DNA of 64,000 nucleotides from Sphingomonas aerolata (GTDB lineage Bacteria; Pseudomonadota; Alphaproteobacteria; Sphingomonadales; Sphingomonadaceae). The position numbers were made by a program, and so were the translations under genes. The notes beneath the pieces are model-generated. The model worked only from the letters and a program-made list of their open reading frames with translations. It did no database searches and had not been told where the DNA came from. The stretch covers positions 1,054,001-1,118,000 of the forward strand of contig NZ_PZZN01000002.1 in NCBI RefSeq assembly GCF_003046295.1, given 5' to 3'. Of this stretch, positions 63,041 to 64,000 are shown piece after piece; positions within the stretch are counted from its first letter, which is position 1; the number at the start of each line of letters is the position of its first letter.

Positions 63041-63090
63041 GCCAAGCCAAGCCAAGCCAAGCCAAGCCAAGCCAAGCCAAGCCAAGCCAA
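63041..63090. repeat. Ten tandem copies of GCCAA
   Basis: Ten exact GCCAA units, preceded by two GCCGA variants (63031-63040) and followed by GCCGG. A noncoding simple-sequence repeat likely to vary in length between strains; it lies about 140 bases upstream of the antiporter start. Confidence 0.97.
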
Positions 63091-63138
63091 GCCGGGCAGC
63101 GCAATGCCGGGCATCGAACACCGACATCCACCTCCACT

Positions 63139-63220
63139 CGTCATCCTGACGAAAGTCAGGACCCAGAGCCAAGCAGCGCACCGCCCGTAACCCTGGATCC
63201 TGACTTCCGTCAGGATGACG
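63139..63220. repeat. Palindromic repeat, copy 1 (CGTCATCCTGAC family)
   Basis: The outer arms CGTCATCCTGACGAAAGTCAGGA-type and TCCTGACTTCCGTCAGGATGACG-type are reverse complements. The interior reads AGAGCCAAGCAGCGCACCGCC. About 90 percent identical to copy 2. Confidence 0.9.
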
Positions 63221-63361
63221 GCGGTGGCGGGCGCAGGGCGGGAGGGACGCGGGGCGCGGCGGGGGCGCGGCGCGGAGCAGGCAGCGATTGACCAGCGCAA
63301 ACCGAAGCTGCGCAAAGCCAAGCCCCGCTACTCGGCAACCACTCACGCCCCACCCCCCAAC

Positions 63362-63443
63362 CGTCATCCTGACGAAAGTCAGGATCCATAGCCAAGCAGC
63401 GCGGCGCCCGTAACCCTGGGTCCTGACTTCCATCAGGATGACG
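63362..63443. repeat. Palindromic repeat, copy 2 (CGTCATCCTGAC family)
   Basis: Same arms and length as copy 1 with a handful of substitutions (for example ATAGCCAAGCAGCGCGGCGCC inside), in the same orientation. Confidence 0.9.
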
Positions 63444-63580
63444 GCGGAGAGGGCCAGGACCGGGGAGCAAAGGTCGGGGAGTCGGAGAGCCGGGGGGGCC
63501 TTGGACGCCGGGCCGACCGAGCCTCGCAGAGCCGCGAGCGCGCGGCGTCATGGAAGGCCGCCACCACGCAACCCGCACCC

Positions 63581-63615
63581 AAAAAAATAGGCCCCTCCCG
63601 TTTCCGGGAGGGGCC
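63581..63615 (-). terminator. Rho-independent terminator of icd
   Basis: The minus-strand stem GGCCCCTCCCG/CGGGAGGGGCC with a 4-base loop is followed by TATTTTTTT, 5 bases past the icd stop. Confidence 0.93.
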
Positions 63616-63620
63616 GTCCG

Positions 63621-64000
63621 TCACGCCCAGTTGGCCATTTCGGCTTCGAGGTTCGAGCGGACCTGCTCGAAGAACTGCTCGGTCGTCATCCAGGGCTGGT
63701 CCGGCCCGATCAGGATCGCGAGATCCTTGGTCATGTGGCCGTTCTCGACCGTCTGGACGCAGACGCGCTCGAGCGTCTCGGCGAACTTCGTCACGTCGGG
63801 CGTGTCGTCGAACTTGCCGCGATACTTGAGGCCACCGGTCCAGGCGAAGATCGACGCGATCGGGTTGGTCGAGGTCGCCTTGCCCTGCTCGTGCATACGG
63901 AAGTGACGCGTGACCGTGCCGTGCGCGGCTTCGGCCTCGACGGTCTTGCCGTCCGGGGTCAGCAGGATCGAGGTCATGAGGCCCAGCGAGCCAAAGCCCT
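63621..64000 (-). CDS. icd: NADP-dependent isocitrate dehydrogenase, C-terminal part
   Basis: The gene enters from the right edge; the last 126 codons are present. [33 protein letters not shown] and [23 protein letters not shown] are the cofactor-binding and dimer region of the type II (eukaryotic-like, dimeric) NADP-IDH, which alphaproteobacteria use, rather than the E. coli type. It oxidises isocitrate to 2-oxoglutarate in the TCA cycle and makes NADPH. A strong terminator follows. Confidence 0.95.
   Translation of the reverse strand, partial: GFGSLGLMTSILLTPDGKTVEAEAAHGTVTRHFRMHEQGKATSTNPIASIFAWTGGLKYRGKFDDTPDVTKFAETLERVCVQTVENGHMTKDLAILIGPDQPWMTTEQFFEQVRSNLEAEMANWA

Larger units (their letters stand above)
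62900..63620. other. 721-base repeat-rich gap without genes
   Basis: Between the antiporter and icd. It contains a pentanucleotide microsatellite (63041-63090), two copies of an about 82-base palindromic element (63139-63220 and 63362-63443) and the icd terminator. Long minus-strand frames here are by-products of repeat composition and GC bias. The promoter of the antiporter gene should lie near 62910-62960, where no clear boxes are seen. Confidence 0.6.

Noticed and set aside
63041..63443. Considered as a CRISPR array
   Set aside because: The units are directly adjacent pentamers, and the palindromic elements have no unique spacers of constant length and no cas genes nearby.
62900..63578. 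Several minus-strand frames across the repeat-rich gap before icd
   Set aside because: Their peptides are repetitive translations of the GCCAA microsatellite and palindromic elements (Trp-Leu-Gly-Leu-Ala runs) without any family resemblance.

Overview
The window looks like chromosomal DNA from a sphingomonad (Alphaproteobacteria, Sphingomonas or a close relative). The base composition is strongly GC-rich (roughly two thirds by eye). It carries a complete Entner-Doudoroff operon (zwf-pgl-edd-glk-eda), two large TonB-dependent receptors, a ROSE-type RNA thermometer in front of an hsp20 gene, and several families of palindromic intergenic repeats of the kind common in this group. This assignment rests on gene content and organisation only.

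Layout. 0-9.5 kb is a catabolic region. It holds a D-amino-acid cluster (RidA-like partial gene, D-aminoacylase, and a divergent D-threonine aldolase/D-serine dehydratase-like PLP enzyme), then a mannoside cluster (GH92 and GH125 alpha-mannosidases, a divergent ROK regulator, and a secreted GH5-like glycosidase). 10-15 kb is an accessory surface-polysaccharide region with two acyltransferase-3 membrane enzymes, a polymerase/ligase-like membrane protein and an unknown single-span protein. 15.8-17.1 kb is gene-poor and ends at tRNA-Lys(CTT). 17.3-23.1 kb is the cell-elongation operon mreB-mreC-mreD-mrdA-rodA, divergent from mutL.

25-31.8 kb holds small membrane proteins, a 1026-residue TonB-dependent receptor, an L,D-transpeptidase translationally coupled to a Rap1a/Tai-immunity-like gene, and a small lipoprotein. 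31.8-38.8 kb holds rpsF-rpsR-rplI, an RcnB-like protein and the fatty-acid cluster fabD-fabG-acpP-fabF-mltG, with a GxxExxY (PD-(D/E)XK-like) gene framed by a perfect 18-bp inverted repeat wedged between fabD and fabG. 38.8-44.6 kb is the Entner-Doudoroff operon, which turns glucose via 6-phosphogluconate and KDPG into pyruvate and glyceraldehyde-3-phosphate. 44.6-48.6 kb holds argC, an SH3-like gene, a MarR regulator, secG and pyrG. 48.8-56 kb holds hsp20, a second TonB-dependent receptor, lolC-lolD, a GNAT acetyltransferase and glutathione peroxidase. 56-64 kb holds dnaE, an acyl-CoA synthetase, a CPA2 K+/H+ antiporter, a repeat-rich gap and the 3' part of NADP-isocitrate dehydrogenase.

I see no transposase, phage gene, CRISPR array or rRNA gene. 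The most distinctive non-genic content is the set of palindromic repeat families. One copy lies in frame inside mutL, one encloses a gene (GxxExxY), and one has been duplicated in tandem upstream of dnaE.
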